Assembly: GCA_900549975.1 (NCBI GenBank)
Contig: URQK01000056.1
Location: 1-10,182, forward strand
DNA from: an uncultured Mollicutes bacterium
GTDB lineage: Bacteria > Bacillota_I > Bacilli_A > RFN20 > CAG-826
Direction: 5' to 3'
DNA: 10,182 bases
Both the position numbers and the translations under genes were made by a program. The notes beneath the pieces were generated by a model. That model made no database searches. It had not been told where the DNA came from and saw only the letters and a list, made by a program, of their open reading frames with translations. This document shows, piece by piece, positions 1 to 7,580 of this stretch; positions within the stretch are counted from its first letter, which is position 1, and every line of letters starts with the position of its first letter.

Positions 1-770
1 CTTATCAAGAATCAATGGAATACGCTAATAAATTATATGAAATGTATGTATTAGGTAAAACAGATTCTACATATACTGATAAATTGATTGAAATATTAGT
101 TACTTCAACTTTAAAAACTCAACTTGATGATTATTATGATAAAGAATCTTACGAAAAAAATTTAAAAACATTAGGTGTTTGTGATTTATCTTCTCCATCA
201 AGAATTGATTTATATGCTTATGATTTTTCTAATAAAGAAGCAATTATTAAAATGATTGATAAGTATAATGAGAATTCTAAAGTTGCATTGGGCAATGATG
301 AAAATGTCTTAAATTACACTGATTATGTTGGCTTAATTATGTCGAGTGTTTCAATGATTATTGATATTATTTCCATTGTGTTAATTGTATTTGTTTCTAT
401 TTCATTAGTTGTATCTTCAATTATGATTGGTGTTATAACTTATATCTCAGTATTAGAGAGAATAAAAGAAATTGGTATATTACGCGCAATTGGAGCCTCA
501 AAGCGTGATATTAAACGTGTATTTACCGCTGAATCAATCTCTATTGGTTTCTTCTCAGGGGCGATTGGTATAATTGTTACTTCATTAATTATTATTCCTG
601 CAAATATCATCTTAAAAGGATTAACAGATATTTCAAACTTAGCTGTCTTACCAATTGGAGGAGCAATCATATTAATTGCTATATCGATGTTAATGACTTT
701 AATAGCCGGATTAATTCCAGCACAAATTGCTAGTAAAAAAGATCCAGTTGTAGCATTAAGAAGTGAATAA
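1..770 (+). CDS. ABC transporter permease, FtsX/MacB type (C-terminal part)
   Basis: This is the 3' part of a gene whose reading frame stays open to the left edge, so the ATG at 15 is probably internal. About 110 residues after that ATG are polar and look extracytoplasmic. A membrane segment follows at about residues 112-145, then the cytoplasmic motif ERIKEIGILRAIGASKRDI (148-166), two more membrane segments (about 174-200 and 208-235), and the tail PAQIASKKDPVVALRSE. The AIGASKRDI loop and the DPVVALR ending are typical of FtsX-domain permeases (MacB, BceB and Vex-like), which couple ATP hydrolysis to lipoprotein or peptide export, or to mechanotransmission across the membrane. In Bacillota such a domain is often fused behind the ATPase in one long protein; the missing N-terminus prevents checking this here. 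The substrate is unknown. The gene ends in TAA just before a shared terminator and is convergent with the operon to its right. Confidence 0.88.
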   Translation, partial: YQESMEYANKLYEMYVLGKTDSTYTDKLIEILVTSTLKTQLDDYYDKESYEKNLKTLGVCDLSSPSRIDLYAYDFSNKEAIIKMIDKYNENSKVALGNDENVLNYTDYVGLIMSSVSMIIDIISIVLIVFVSISLVVSSIMIGVITYISVLERIKEIGILRAIGASKRDIKRVFTAESISIGFFSGAIGIIVTSLIIIPANIILKGLTDISNLAVLPIGGAIILIAISMLMTLIAGLIPAQIASKKDPVVALRSE

Positions 771-774
771 CAGA

Positions 775-800
775 AAAAAACTCAGTTATCTGAGTTTTTT
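775..800. terminator. Bidirectional intrinsic terminator between convergent genes
   Basis: A perfect 11-bp inverted repeat (775-785 and 790-800) encloses a TTAT loop. The stem base is A6 on one side and T6 on the other around a CTCAG/CTGAG core, so either strand's RNA gives a short hairpin followed by a U-run. It lies 4 nt after the permease stop, and its right end overlaps the TAA stop (799-801) of the minus-strand pseudouridine synthase gene. It can therefore serve both the permease transcript and the glnA-glmSMU operon. The stem has only 5 bp of mixed sequence, so efficiency may be moderate. Confidence 0.85.
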
Positions 801-1617
801 ATTCAATTTTAATATGAATTAAATTATTAGTGATTGGATGAATGAATTTCACTTCTACACAAGTTAAGCATAAAGTAGAAGAAGTATTATCAGTTCCATA
901 AAGTTTATCACCGATAACAGGATGAGAAATACTAGCAAAATGCAAGCGAATTTGATGTGTTCTACCTGTTATTAGATGCGCTTTAATAGTGGTTTTGTTT
1001 TCTTTTTCATTAACATTAATGATTTCATATTCGGTAATACTAGTTTTTCCTTTTTCATCAATAATACGTTTTTTAGTATCATTAGGATCTTTTAAAATAG
1101 GTTTATTGATAACTCCATTTTCTCGAATTATGCCATGAACATTAGCAAGATAATATTTATCAATTTTTACTTTACTCATAAGTGCATGAATATATTGATG
1201 TTTAGCAAATATAACTATTCCATTAGTTTCGTAATCTAACCTTGTCACAACATGAATTTTGCTTTTGATATTATGGCTCAAATAATAATTACTAACATCA
1301 CTAGCTAAATTATTATTGAAATGTCTAATTGTCGGGATAGTGGCAATATTATGTGGTTTATTAACAATTAATAAATAATCATCTTCATAAAGAATATCAA
1401 GATCATTTTTAGAATTTCCATACACCTTATTTTCTTCGAATAAATTAAGCTCAATTTTGTCACCTTTTTTTATATTTGGTGATGAAAATGCTTGATTATT
1501 TATTTTAACTAAATCATGATGGTGATATAAAAAACTTGCTAAATCATAAGAAAAACCAAAACCGCATAATGTGGAAATAAAATCATTATCACAAGTAGCA
1601 ATTTTGGTTATAATCAT
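799..1617 (-). CDS. RluA-family RNA pseudouridine synthase
   Basis: The 272-residue protein should isomerise specific uridines of rRNA or tRNA to pseudouridine in the cytoplasm. Residues about 12-60 resemble a degenerate S4-like RNA-binding region ending in KKGDKIEL. The catalytic domain starts near residue 75 (ILYEDDYLLIVNKP). The RluA catalytic motif appears as TRLDYETNG at 125-133, with Asp128 as the expected nucleophile; many relatives have HRLDxxTSG. GRTHQIRLH (218-226) and HPVIGDKLYG (232-241) are the other family hallmarks. The ATG lies 1 nt after the glmU stop, with a weak purine-rich ribosome site inside the lysine-rich glmU tail, so translation is probably coupled. It is the last gene of the glnA operon and ends within the terminator hairpin. 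Its target site cannot be assigned among RluA/RluC/RluD-type enzymes from sequence alone, and no functional link to UDP-GlcNAc synthesis is evident. Confidence 0.9.
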   Translation of the reverse strand: MIITKIATCDNDFISTLCGFGFSYDLASFLYHHHDLVKINNQAFSSPNIKKGDKIELNLFEENKVYGNSKNDLDILYEDDYLLIVNKPHNIATIPTIRHFNNNLASDVSNYYLSHNIKSKIHVVTRLDYETNGIVIFAKHQYIHALMSKVKIDKYYLANVHGIIRENGVINKPILKDPNDTKKRIIDEKGKTSITEYEIINVNEKENKTTIKAHLITGRTHQIRLHFASISHPVIGDKLYGTDNTSSTLCLTCVEVKFIHPITNNLIHIKIE

Positions 1618-1618
1618 A

Positions 1619-2980
1619 TTATTTTTTCTTCTTTCCGTAAGAATATTTACGAGCGTAATCTTCTTTAGTTATTTGTCTTGTACGAGCAATAGAGAATGCT
1701 TCATCAGGAATATCATCAGTAATAGTGGAACCAGCTGCAATAAAAACGTTGTTTCCAATTGAAATTGGAGCGATTAAATTAGTGTTACAGCCAATAAAGA
1801 CATTATCGCCAACAGTGGTCTTATTTTTAAATTTGCCGTCATAATTAACAGTAACACATCCACAACCCCAGTTGACATTCTCACCGCAATCGGTGTCACC
1901 TACATAAGTTAAGTGTGATATTTTGGTACCATTACCAATTCGAGAATTTTTAATTTCTACAAAGTTACCAATACGGCAATTATCATAAACAGATGTTCCA
2001 TTTCTTAAATGGGCGAATGGACCAACAGTAGTTTCTTTGCCAACAGAGCTATCCACAACTAGAGAATGACGAATAGTGGCACCTTCATCAATAATCGCAT
2101 TATGAAGTTCGGAGTCAGGTCCAATAATAGCACCACTTTTAATAACACTTTTTCCAGTAATAAAAGTATTAGGATAAATTGTTACACCAGGTTCAATAGT
2201 TACTTCACTAGAAATAGTAACTGTTTCTGGAGAAATAATATTGACACCATTTAATAAATGCTTTTTATTAGTAGCTATTTTAATAATGCTTTCAACAATT
2301 GATAAAGTATAAAAGTCATTAACATCATAGTAGAATTCTTCATTGTTTGAAGAAAAAGTCCGTACTATTAAACCTTTTTCATAAGCGTTTTCAACAATAA
2401 TTGGTAAGTCACATGGATTATTGTCATTAGGAAGTAAAGATTTAATAACGCTATTTTTAACACAATAAATACCTGTGTTAACTTCCTTAATTTCTAATTC
2501 TTCTTTTGAAGCTACGTTACTTTCACGTATAGCTACCATTTGACCATTTTCACGGATTATACGTCCATAGTTAGATGGTTCTTTCATATGAATAGTTAAT
2601 ACAGAAACATCAGCATGAGAAGTAACATGAAAATTCATAAAATTAATTAATTCTTGCTTATCCACTAAGGGGACATCACCAGGTAATATCAAAGAATATC
2701 CATCTAAATCTTTTATATCATTTAAAGCACAACGTAAAGCATCGCCAGTGCCTAAATGTGAAACTTGTAAAGCATAAGTCACTTGATTAGCAAATATTTC
2801 TTCAAAAATATTTTTACTATTTGAATCAACAACAAGAATCTTTTCATCAACACAACCATCAACAGTATCAATAACATATTTAGCCATTGGCTTTTTTAGT
2901 ATTAAATGTGCGCATTTAGGAAGTTGAACTTTCATGCGCTTTCCTTGTCCAGCTGCAAGGACAATTGCATAATTTTTCAT
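1619..2980 (-). CDS. glmU: Bifunctional GlmU: GlcN-1-P acetyltransferase / GlcNAc-1-P uridylyltransferase
   Basis: At 453 residues this has full length for GlmU, which makes UDP-GlcNAc from glucosamine-1-phosphate, acetyl-CoA and UTP. The N-terminal nucleotidyltransferase domain has LAAGQGKRM (8-16), LPK (20-22), GTGDA (77-81), GDVPLV (101-106), SNYGR (136-140), VNTGIY (167-172) and DVND (219-222, probable metal-site Asn221). From about residue 245 a left-handed beta helix of hexapeptide repeats begins. The acetyltransferase site has Arg326, Lys344, His356 (in SHLTYVGD, the expected general base), Tyr359 and Asn379-Tyr380. Against E. coli numbering with a constant offset of 7, two acetyl-CoA-side positions are Cys (373 and 398) where E. 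coli has Ala and Ser. The start ATG abuts the glmM stop (TAAATG), with the ribosome site AAGGAG inside the last glmM codons, indicating translational coupling. The N-terminal domain is rather divergent (PKCAH, CDLPIIVENA) but keeps its key residues. Confidence 0.95.
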   Translation of the reverse strand: MKNYAIVLAAGQGKRMKVQLPKCAHLILKKPMAKYVIDTVDGCVDEKILVVDSNSKNIFEEIFANQVTYALQVSHLGTGDALRCALNDIKDLDGYSLILPGDVPLVDKQELINFMNFHVTSHADVSVLTIHMKEPSNYGRIIRENGQMVAIRESNVASKEELEIKEVNTGIYCVKNSVIKSLLPNDNNPCDLPIIVENAYEKGLIVRTFSSNNEEFYYDVNDFYTLSIVESIIKIATNKKHLLNGVNIISPETVTISSEVTIEPGVTIYPNTFITGKSVIKSGAIIGPDSELHNAIIDEGATIRHSLVVDSSVGKETTVGPFAHLRNGTSVYDNCRIGNFVEIKNSRIGNGTKISHLTYVGDTDCGENVNWGCGCVTVNYDGKFKNKTTVGDNVFIGCNTNLIAPISIGNNVFIAAGSTITDDIPDEAFSIARTRQITKEDYARKYSYGKKKK

Positions 2981-4282
2981 TTATTTTGCTCCTTGATCTA
3001 TTTTATTAATTAATGTAACGAAATGTTCAATAATTTCATTAACAAGTTCTTTACTTTCGGCACAGCAACTAACACGGAGCAAGTTTTCAGTACCACTTGC
3101 GCGAATTACTAGTTGAATGTTTGGATATTGTTCTTTTATTTTATTAACTTCGTTTTTAACAATATCTTCATTAGCAATTTTTTTATCTTTGACTTTTAAA
3201 TTTACTAGCTTATCAGGCCAAATCTCTAAGTCTTTAGTTAATTCTAATAAAGATTTATTTGTTTTAGTCATAATATTTAAAATCATAATTGCAGATAACA
3301 TACCATCGCCAGTAGATAAGTGACGTAAGTTGATAATATGACCAGAGTTTTCTCCGCCTATAACATAGTTATGTAATTGCATTTCTTTTAAAACATTACG
3401 GTCACCAACAGTAGTAGTACTTACCTTTATTCCTAATTTGTTTAATGAATTAATAATACCCAAATTAGACATAATTGTTAAAACAACAGTATTATTATTT
3501 AAATAACCATTTTCTTTTAAGTCTTTAGCAATAACATAAATTAGTTCATCTCCGCTATGAAGAGTTCCATTTTCATCAACTGCCAAAACGCGGTCACCAT
3601 CACCATCAAAAGCAAAACCAATATTAAGATGATGCTCTTTTACAAATTTTTCGATTGCTTCAATATGTGTAGAACCAACACCAGCGTTAATATTTTTACC
3701 ATCTGGTTCATGAGCCATATATAATGCTTCTTTTAAATGAGGACGGAAAAATTCAGAAACAAAAGAAGTGGCTCCATTAGCGCAATCAAATCCAACTTTT
3801 AAATTGCTGTCTATTACTAAACTATTTAAAAATTCAACATAAAGATTTTTCTTTAATTCGTCTTTTTTTATGCTTCCTTTTAAAGATTCATGAATAACAT
3901 CATCATTATTGTCGATAAAATCTTCAATTTGTTCTTCAATTTCATCTTTGATTTTTGCACCATCATAAAATATTTTAATGCCATTATCTTGGTAAGGGTT
4001 ATGAGAAGCAGTAATCATAACACCAATACATTTTTCTAATGTTGATACATAACAAAGTCCTGGTGTAGGAATAATACCTAAATCAATTACTTCCTTATCC
4101 GCACTTTTTGCACCAAGTGCAATATTATCTGCAAGCATATGATTAGATTCTCTTGTATCATAACCAATAACAACTTTTTTACAATTTAATAACTTTAAAC
4201 TTTTACCAACTTTGCGCGCTAGGCTATCAGTAAGTGTTACATAAGCCTCTCCACGTATACCATCAGTTCCAAAATATCGCAT
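2981..4282 (-). CDS. glmM: Phosphoglucosamine mutase
   Basis: GlmM interconverts glucosamine-6-phosphate and glucosamine-1-phosphate, the middle step of UDP-GlcNAc synthesis. The 433-residue protein is slightly short for the family (about 445-450) but has all four alpha-D-phosphohexomutase hallmarks in order. These are the N-terminal MRYFGTDGIRG, the phosphoserine loop TASHNP (91-96, catalytic Ser93), the metal loop DGDGDR (226-231), the sugar-recognition motif GGENSGH (309-315) and the phosphate-binding RASGTEN (394-400). The FGTDGIRG start and the GGENSGH loop favour GlmM over phosphomannomutase/phosphoglucomutase relatives, and placement between glmS and glmU agrees. It starts 12 nt after the glmS TAG stop. 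The ribosome site AGGGG shares bases with that stop codon and lies about 9 nt before the ATG. The gene ends directly against the glmU start. Confidence 0.96.
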   Translation of the reverse strand: MRYFGTDGIRGEAYVTLTDSLARKVGKSLKLLNCKKVVIGYDTRESNHMLADNIALGAKSADKEVIDLGIIPTPGLCYVSTLEKCIGVMITASHNPYQDNGIKIFYDGAKIKDEIEEQIEDFIDNNDDVIHESLKGSIKKDELKKNLYVEFLNSLVIDSNLKVGFDCANGATSFVSEFFRPHLKEALYMAHEPDGKNINAGVGSTHIEAIEKFVKEHHLNIGFAFDGDGDRVLAVDENGTLHSGDELIYVIAKDLKENGYLNNNTVVLTIMSNLGIINSLNKLGIKVSTTTVGDRNVLKEMQLHNYVIGGENSGHIINLRHLSTGDGMLSAIMILNIMTKTNKSLLELTKDLEIWPDKLVNLKVKDKKIANEDIVKNEVNKIKEQYPNIQLVIRASGTENLLRVSCCAESKELVNEIIEHFVTLINKIDQGAK

Positions 4283-4294
4283 AAAATTTAACCC

Positions 4295-6073
4295 CTATTC
4301 TACCGTTACGGATTTTGCTAAGTTTCTTGGTTTATCAATATCTTTATTACGCGCTAAGGCGGCGTAATAAGCTAAATATTGAGCAACCATAACAATAGCA
4401 AGTGCGGAAATATCACGATTTAAGTTATCGATTACTATTGTATCATCTTTTGTGGCTAAATTCTTCGTTACAATTGAATAAACTTTAGCATTACGGGCTT
4501 TTACTTCGGAAAAATTACCACGCATAGCCGCAGAGATTTCTGGAAGAGTAATAAAACCAAACACTGGAGTGTTCTTTTCAATTAAAGCAAGAGGACCATG
4601 CTTTAGTTCACCGCCTGGAAATGCTTCGGAATGAATATAAGTGATTTCTTTTAATTTTAATGAAGCTTCTAGTGCAACATAATAATCAGTGCCACGTCCT
4701 AAGAAGAAAGCATCATTAACATTTTTAATTTTATAAGCAATTTCTTTTATTTGCTCTTTTTGATTTATAATGTTATTTAGCGCCACATTATTATTTTTAA
4801 GAATCTTAATAGAAGAAGTGTTATGAACAATTGCGGAAGATAATAAATAAAGCAAGGCTACTTGTGAAGTATATGCTTTTGTTGAAGCAACAGCAATTTC
4901 CACCCCGGCATAAAGTAAACAAGACCATGTTGCGTCACGCTCTAAAGTAGATCCTTTAGTATTAGTGATTGTAATTGATTTATAATTATTTTTATTAATA
5001 TTTTGTAAGCAAGTAATTACATCTGCTGTCTCCCCGGATTGAGAGACTAAGATGAATACTTCTTTTTCGCGATCATTAAAATGTGGAAAGTATGCCCATT
5101 CTGAAGCAATGTAAGCTTCGGAATGTTTACCAATTTTTTCCATATAATGCTTTCCTAATAAGCAGGCATGATAAGAAGTACCACAAGCAATGAATGTTAT
5201 AGTATCAGCATTTTGTAATGCTTCGAGCATTTCAAAATTAAAATGATATTCTTCATTAACAAAATAGTTATCGATTAAACGAACAATACAACTTGGAATT
5301 TCTTCAATCTCTTTAAGCATGTAATGTGGATACCCATTTAAATCAGCATTTAATAGTTCAGCATTACGTTCTGTATATTTCAATTCGACTTCTTTATTAT
5401 TTTGATAAACATGTACTTCATTATTAGTAATATAACCATATTGATTATTTAATAAATCGACAAATTTATCAGCAAATTTAATCATCGGAAGAGCATCACT
5501 TGCTAAATAATTCGTTTCTTTTCCAATGCCTATTAGCAAAGGTGATTTTCTTCTTGCAAAATATATTTTATGTTCATCGCCTTTAAATAAAATAGCGATA
5601 GCAAGAGAACCATCAACGCGCTTAAGGGTATTATTAATTGATTCTAACACATTGTTAGTTTTTGAATATTCTTGTTCTAAAACATTGGCAATAACTTCCG
5701 TATCAGTGTCACTATTAAATTTGAATCCTTCGTTTAGTAGTTCGTTTTTTAATTCTTGAAAGTTTTCAATTACACCATTATGAACAATAGCAAATATATT
5801 GTTGTAACTAACATGTGGATGACAATTTCTTTCAAGTGGCTCACCATGTGTCGCCCATCTAGTATGACCAATACCAGTAAATCCAGGTAAATTTGAAGGA
5901 ACCTTTTTTTCTAATTCTTCAACCCTGCCAACACAACGATATAAATTAAAATTGCTATCTGTGATTGTAGCAATACCTGCTGAGTCATAGCCACGATACT
6001 CTAAAGATTTTAAACCATTTAGTAAAAAAGAACGTAAGTCTTTACTATCAACTGTTCCAACGATTCCACACAT
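4295..6073 (-). CDS. glmS: Glutamine--fructose-6-phosphate aminotransferase (isomerizing)
   Basis: GlmS converts fructose-6-phosphate and glutamine to glucosamine-6-phosphate and glutamate, the entry point of amino-sugar synthesis. The protein is 592 residues (family about 600-610). The N-terminal class II amidotransferase domain begins MCGIVG, so Cys2 becomes the catalytic N-terminal nucleophile after Met removal. It also has EYRGYDSAG (25-33), GHTRWATHG (69-77), HNGVIEN (98-104) and SDTDTEV (121-127). Two SIS sugar-isomerase domains follow: about 290-415 with CGTSYHA (297-303) and SQSGETADV (344-352), and about 450-580 with the EAFPGGELKHGP motif (483-494). The C-terminus DKPRNLAKSVTVE is the canonical GlmS ending. 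It starts 21 nt after the glnA stop, with AGGGG about 12 nt before the ATG. That gap is too small for a glmS ribozyme. Glutamine made by the preceding gene is its nitrogen donor. Confidence 0.97.
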   Translation of the reverse strand: MCGIVGTVDSKDLRSFLLNGLKSLEYRGYDSAGIATITDSNFNLYRCVGRVEELEKKVPSNLPGFTGIGHTRWATHGEPLERNCHPHVSYNNIFAIVHNGVIENFQELKNELLNEGFKFNSDTDTEVIANVLEQEYSKTNNVLESINNTLKRVDGSLAIAILFKGDEHKIYFARRKSPLLIGIGKETNYLASDALPMIKFADKFVDLLNNQYGYITNNEVHVYQNNKEVELKYTERNAELLNADLNGYPHYMLKEIEEIPSCIVRLIDNYFVNEEYHFNFEMLEALQNADTITFIACGTSYHACLLGKHYMEKIGKHSEAYIASEWAYFPHFNDREKEVFILVSQSGETADVITCLQNINKNNYKSITITNTKGSTLERDATWSCLLYAGVEIAVASTKAYTSQVALLYLLSSAIVHNTSSIKILKNNNVALNNIINQKEQIKEIAYKIKNVNDAFFLGRGTDYYVALEASLKLKEITYIHSEAFPGGELKHGPLALIEKNTPVFGFITLPEISAAMRGNFSEVKARNAKVYSIVTKNLATKDDTIVIDNLNRDISALAIVMVAQYLAYYAALARNKDIDKPRNLAKSVTVE

Positions 6074-6093
6074 AATTAAATATTTCCCCTTTA

Positions 6094-7422
6094 TTATAAA
6101 TATTTTTTAATTTCCCATGGAGAAACTAATTTACGATATTCATCCCATTCAATTTGCTTGGCTAAAACATATTTTTCATAAGTATGTTCACCAAGAACAT
6201 CACGTAATAATGGATCATGACGTAATTCTTTAATAGCATCTTTTAAATTCTCAGGAAGGTTTTTGATTCCCTTTGCTTCTCTTTCTTCGCGAGTTAATTC
6301 AAAAATATTGTCATATACAGGTGGAACAAGTTCAATGCTATTATTAATTCCCTCTAAACCAGAAGCAAGAATAGCCGCTAAAGCGAGATATGGATTAGCC
6401 ATAGGATCGACATTACGAACTTCAGTACGCGTTGCTTTTCCGCGAGCAGCAGGAATGCGAATCATTGATGATCTATTAGCGTCACTCCAACATGCAAATA
6501 CTGGCGCTTCATAACCTAATACCAATCTTTTATAAGAGTTAATAGTAGGATTACAAATAGCGGTTAATCCACGTGCATGAGCTAATATGCCGCTCATCCA
6601 TTTTCTAGCCACTAGAGACAATTTATTTGGATCATTTTCATCAAAGAAAATATTATTTCCATTTTTGTCCCATAAAGAACAATTAGTATGCATTCCGTTA
6701 CCTGCTAAACCATAGACAGGTTTTGGCATAAATGTAGCGGTTAAGTTATGTTTACGGGCAATGTTTTTAACAACTTGCTTAAATGTTTGTAATTTATCGG
6801 CTGCTTCTAAAGCACTAGCGTATCTAAAATTAATCTCTTGTTGACCTGGCCCAACTTCATGGTGTGATAATTCAATTTGAAATCCGAGTTTTTCTAATGC
6901 TATAGCAATTTCTCGACGGCATTCATTTGCACCATCAATTGGCGACATATCAAAATAACTACCATGATCAGAAACTTCCATAGTGCAGTTTCCTTCACTA
7001 TCATTCTTAAACAAATAAAATTCTGGCTCAAATCCAACTTTAAAATCAGAAATGTTGGACTTATGCATTAATCCTAATTGCTTTTTTAATAAATATCTTG
7101 GATCACCTTTAAAAGGATGACCATCCGGAGTATAAACATCACAAATTAAACGGGCGACTTTACCAAATTTACTATCTTCAAATGATAATACTAACCAAGT
7201 GTCATAATCTGGATGTAAATACATATCAGCTTCTTTAATACGAACAAAACCTTCAATAGAAGAACCGTCAAACATAATTTTATTATCAAGTGCTTCACCT
7301 AATTTGCTAACAGGAACTTCAACACATTTTATTGTTCCAAGCATGTCTGAAAATTGTAGTCGGATATAATTAACATTTTCATCGACCGATAATTGTAGTA
7401 ATTGTTCTTTTGTGTAACTCAT
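6094..7422 (-). CDS. glnA: Glutamine synthetase, class I-alpha
   Basis: This enzyme condenses glutamate and ammonia to glutamine using ATP and normally forms a dodecamer. I place the start at the ATG at 7422, giving 442 residues (B. subtilis GlnA 444). GGAGG lies 8 nt upstream at 7431-7435, whereas an in-frame TTG at 7449 would add nine residues that cover this ribosome site. Visible motifs are MFDGSSIEGF (50-59), metal ligands in FEPEF (Glu132, Glu134) and HHEVGPGQQE (Glu189, Glu196), NGMHTN (His245), NPTINSYKRL (291-300), RSSMIRIP (317-324) and RTEVRNVDP (332-340). Arg61 aligns with the feedback-inhibition Arg62 of B. subtilis. The I-beta insertion and the adenylylation-site motif are absent, so control is expected to be by feedback and transcription. 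Two tandem TAA stops end it. No glnR gene lies beside it; it heads the operon leading to glmS. Confidence 0.97.
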   Translation of the reverse strand: MSYTKEQLLQLSVDENVNYIRLQFSDMLGTIKCVEVPVSKLGEALDNKIMFDGSSIEGFVRIKEADMYLHPDYDTWLVLSFEDSKFGKVARLICDVYTPDGHPFKGDPRYLLKKQLGLMHKSNISDFKVGFEPEFYLFKNDSEGNCTMEVSDHGSYFDMSPIDGANECRREIAIALEKLGFQIELSHHEVGPGQQEINFRYASALEAADKLQTFKQVVKNIARKHNLTATFMPKPVYGLAGNGMHTNCSLWDKNGNNIFFDENDPNKLSLVARKWMSGILAHARGLTAICNPTINSYKRLVLGYEAPVFACWSDANRSSMIRIPAARGKATRTEVRNVDPMANPYLALAAILASGLEGINNSIELVPPVYDNIFELTREEREAKGIKNLPENLKDAIKELRHDPLLRDVLGEHTYEKYVLAKQIEWDEYRKLVSPWEIKKYL

Positions 7423-7444
7423 TATTTTTTCCTCCGAGTAAGGT

Positions 7445-7476
7445 AACAAATTTGTAGGTAATCAATGCAAATTGTT
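7445..7476 (-). promoter_or_regulatory. Possible hairpin in the glnA leader
   Basis: In the glnA transcript, AACAATTTG (7476 to 7468) can pair with CAAATTTGTT (7454 to 7445) with one bulged base around a 13-nt loop. It ends about 10 nt before the GGAGG ribosome site. The stem is almost all A-U and could be chance in such AT-rich sequence. No match to a riboswitch class I know is visible. Confidence 0.25.
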
Positions 7477-7508
7477 TAAATCCACTTATTAAATTATATA
7501 AATCTACT

Positions 7509-7524
7509 TGTTAATAATGTAACA
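7509..7524. promoter_or_regulatory. Operator-like inverted repeat over the glnA -10 box
   Basis: TGTTA and TAACA flank exactly six bases (7514-7519), and those six are the predicted glnA -10 hexamer. The GlnR/TnrA consensus of Bacilli is TGTNAN7TNACA. This site has the same half-sites but a spacer of 6 rather than 7, so it is not a strict match. A protein bound here would cover the -10 box and repress. The regulator is inferred only. Confidence 0.45.
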
Positions 7525-7542
7525 AATTATGTAAAATGTCAA
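7514..7542 (-). promoter_or_regulatory. Sigma-A-type promoter of the glnA-glmSMU operon
   Basis: Reading leftward, a perfect -35 box TTGACA lies at 7542-7537, followed by a 17-nt spacer and the -10 candidate CATTAT at 7519-7514 (4 of 6 matches to TATAAT). The predicted start of transcription is near 7507, leaving a leader of about 85 nt before the glnA ATG. The strong -35, exact spacing and position before a five-gene operon support it. The weak -10 sits inside an inverted repeat that may be an operator. Confidence 0.7.
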
Positions 7543-7580
7543 CGCATTTATAACTATGAAATGGCTTTCTAATGACTAAA

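Noticed and set aside
440..670. Minus-strand and other antisense ORFs inside the permease, glmU, glmM, glmS, glnA and PAP2 genes.
   Set aside because: They lie opposite strongly conserved coding sequence, have low-complexity translations without motifs, and show no ribosome sites or promoters.
7423..7449. A nine-residue N-terminal extension of GlnA from the TTG at 7449.
   Set aside because: It would translate through the GGAGG ribosome site, which is ideally spaced for the ATG at 7422. GlnA proteins of this class normally begin close to that ATG.
7423..7507. A glutamine riboswitch (glnA or downstream-peptide type) in the glnA leader.
   Set aside because: The leader is very AT-rich and shows none of the conserved G/C-rich core; only a weak A-U hairpin is visible.
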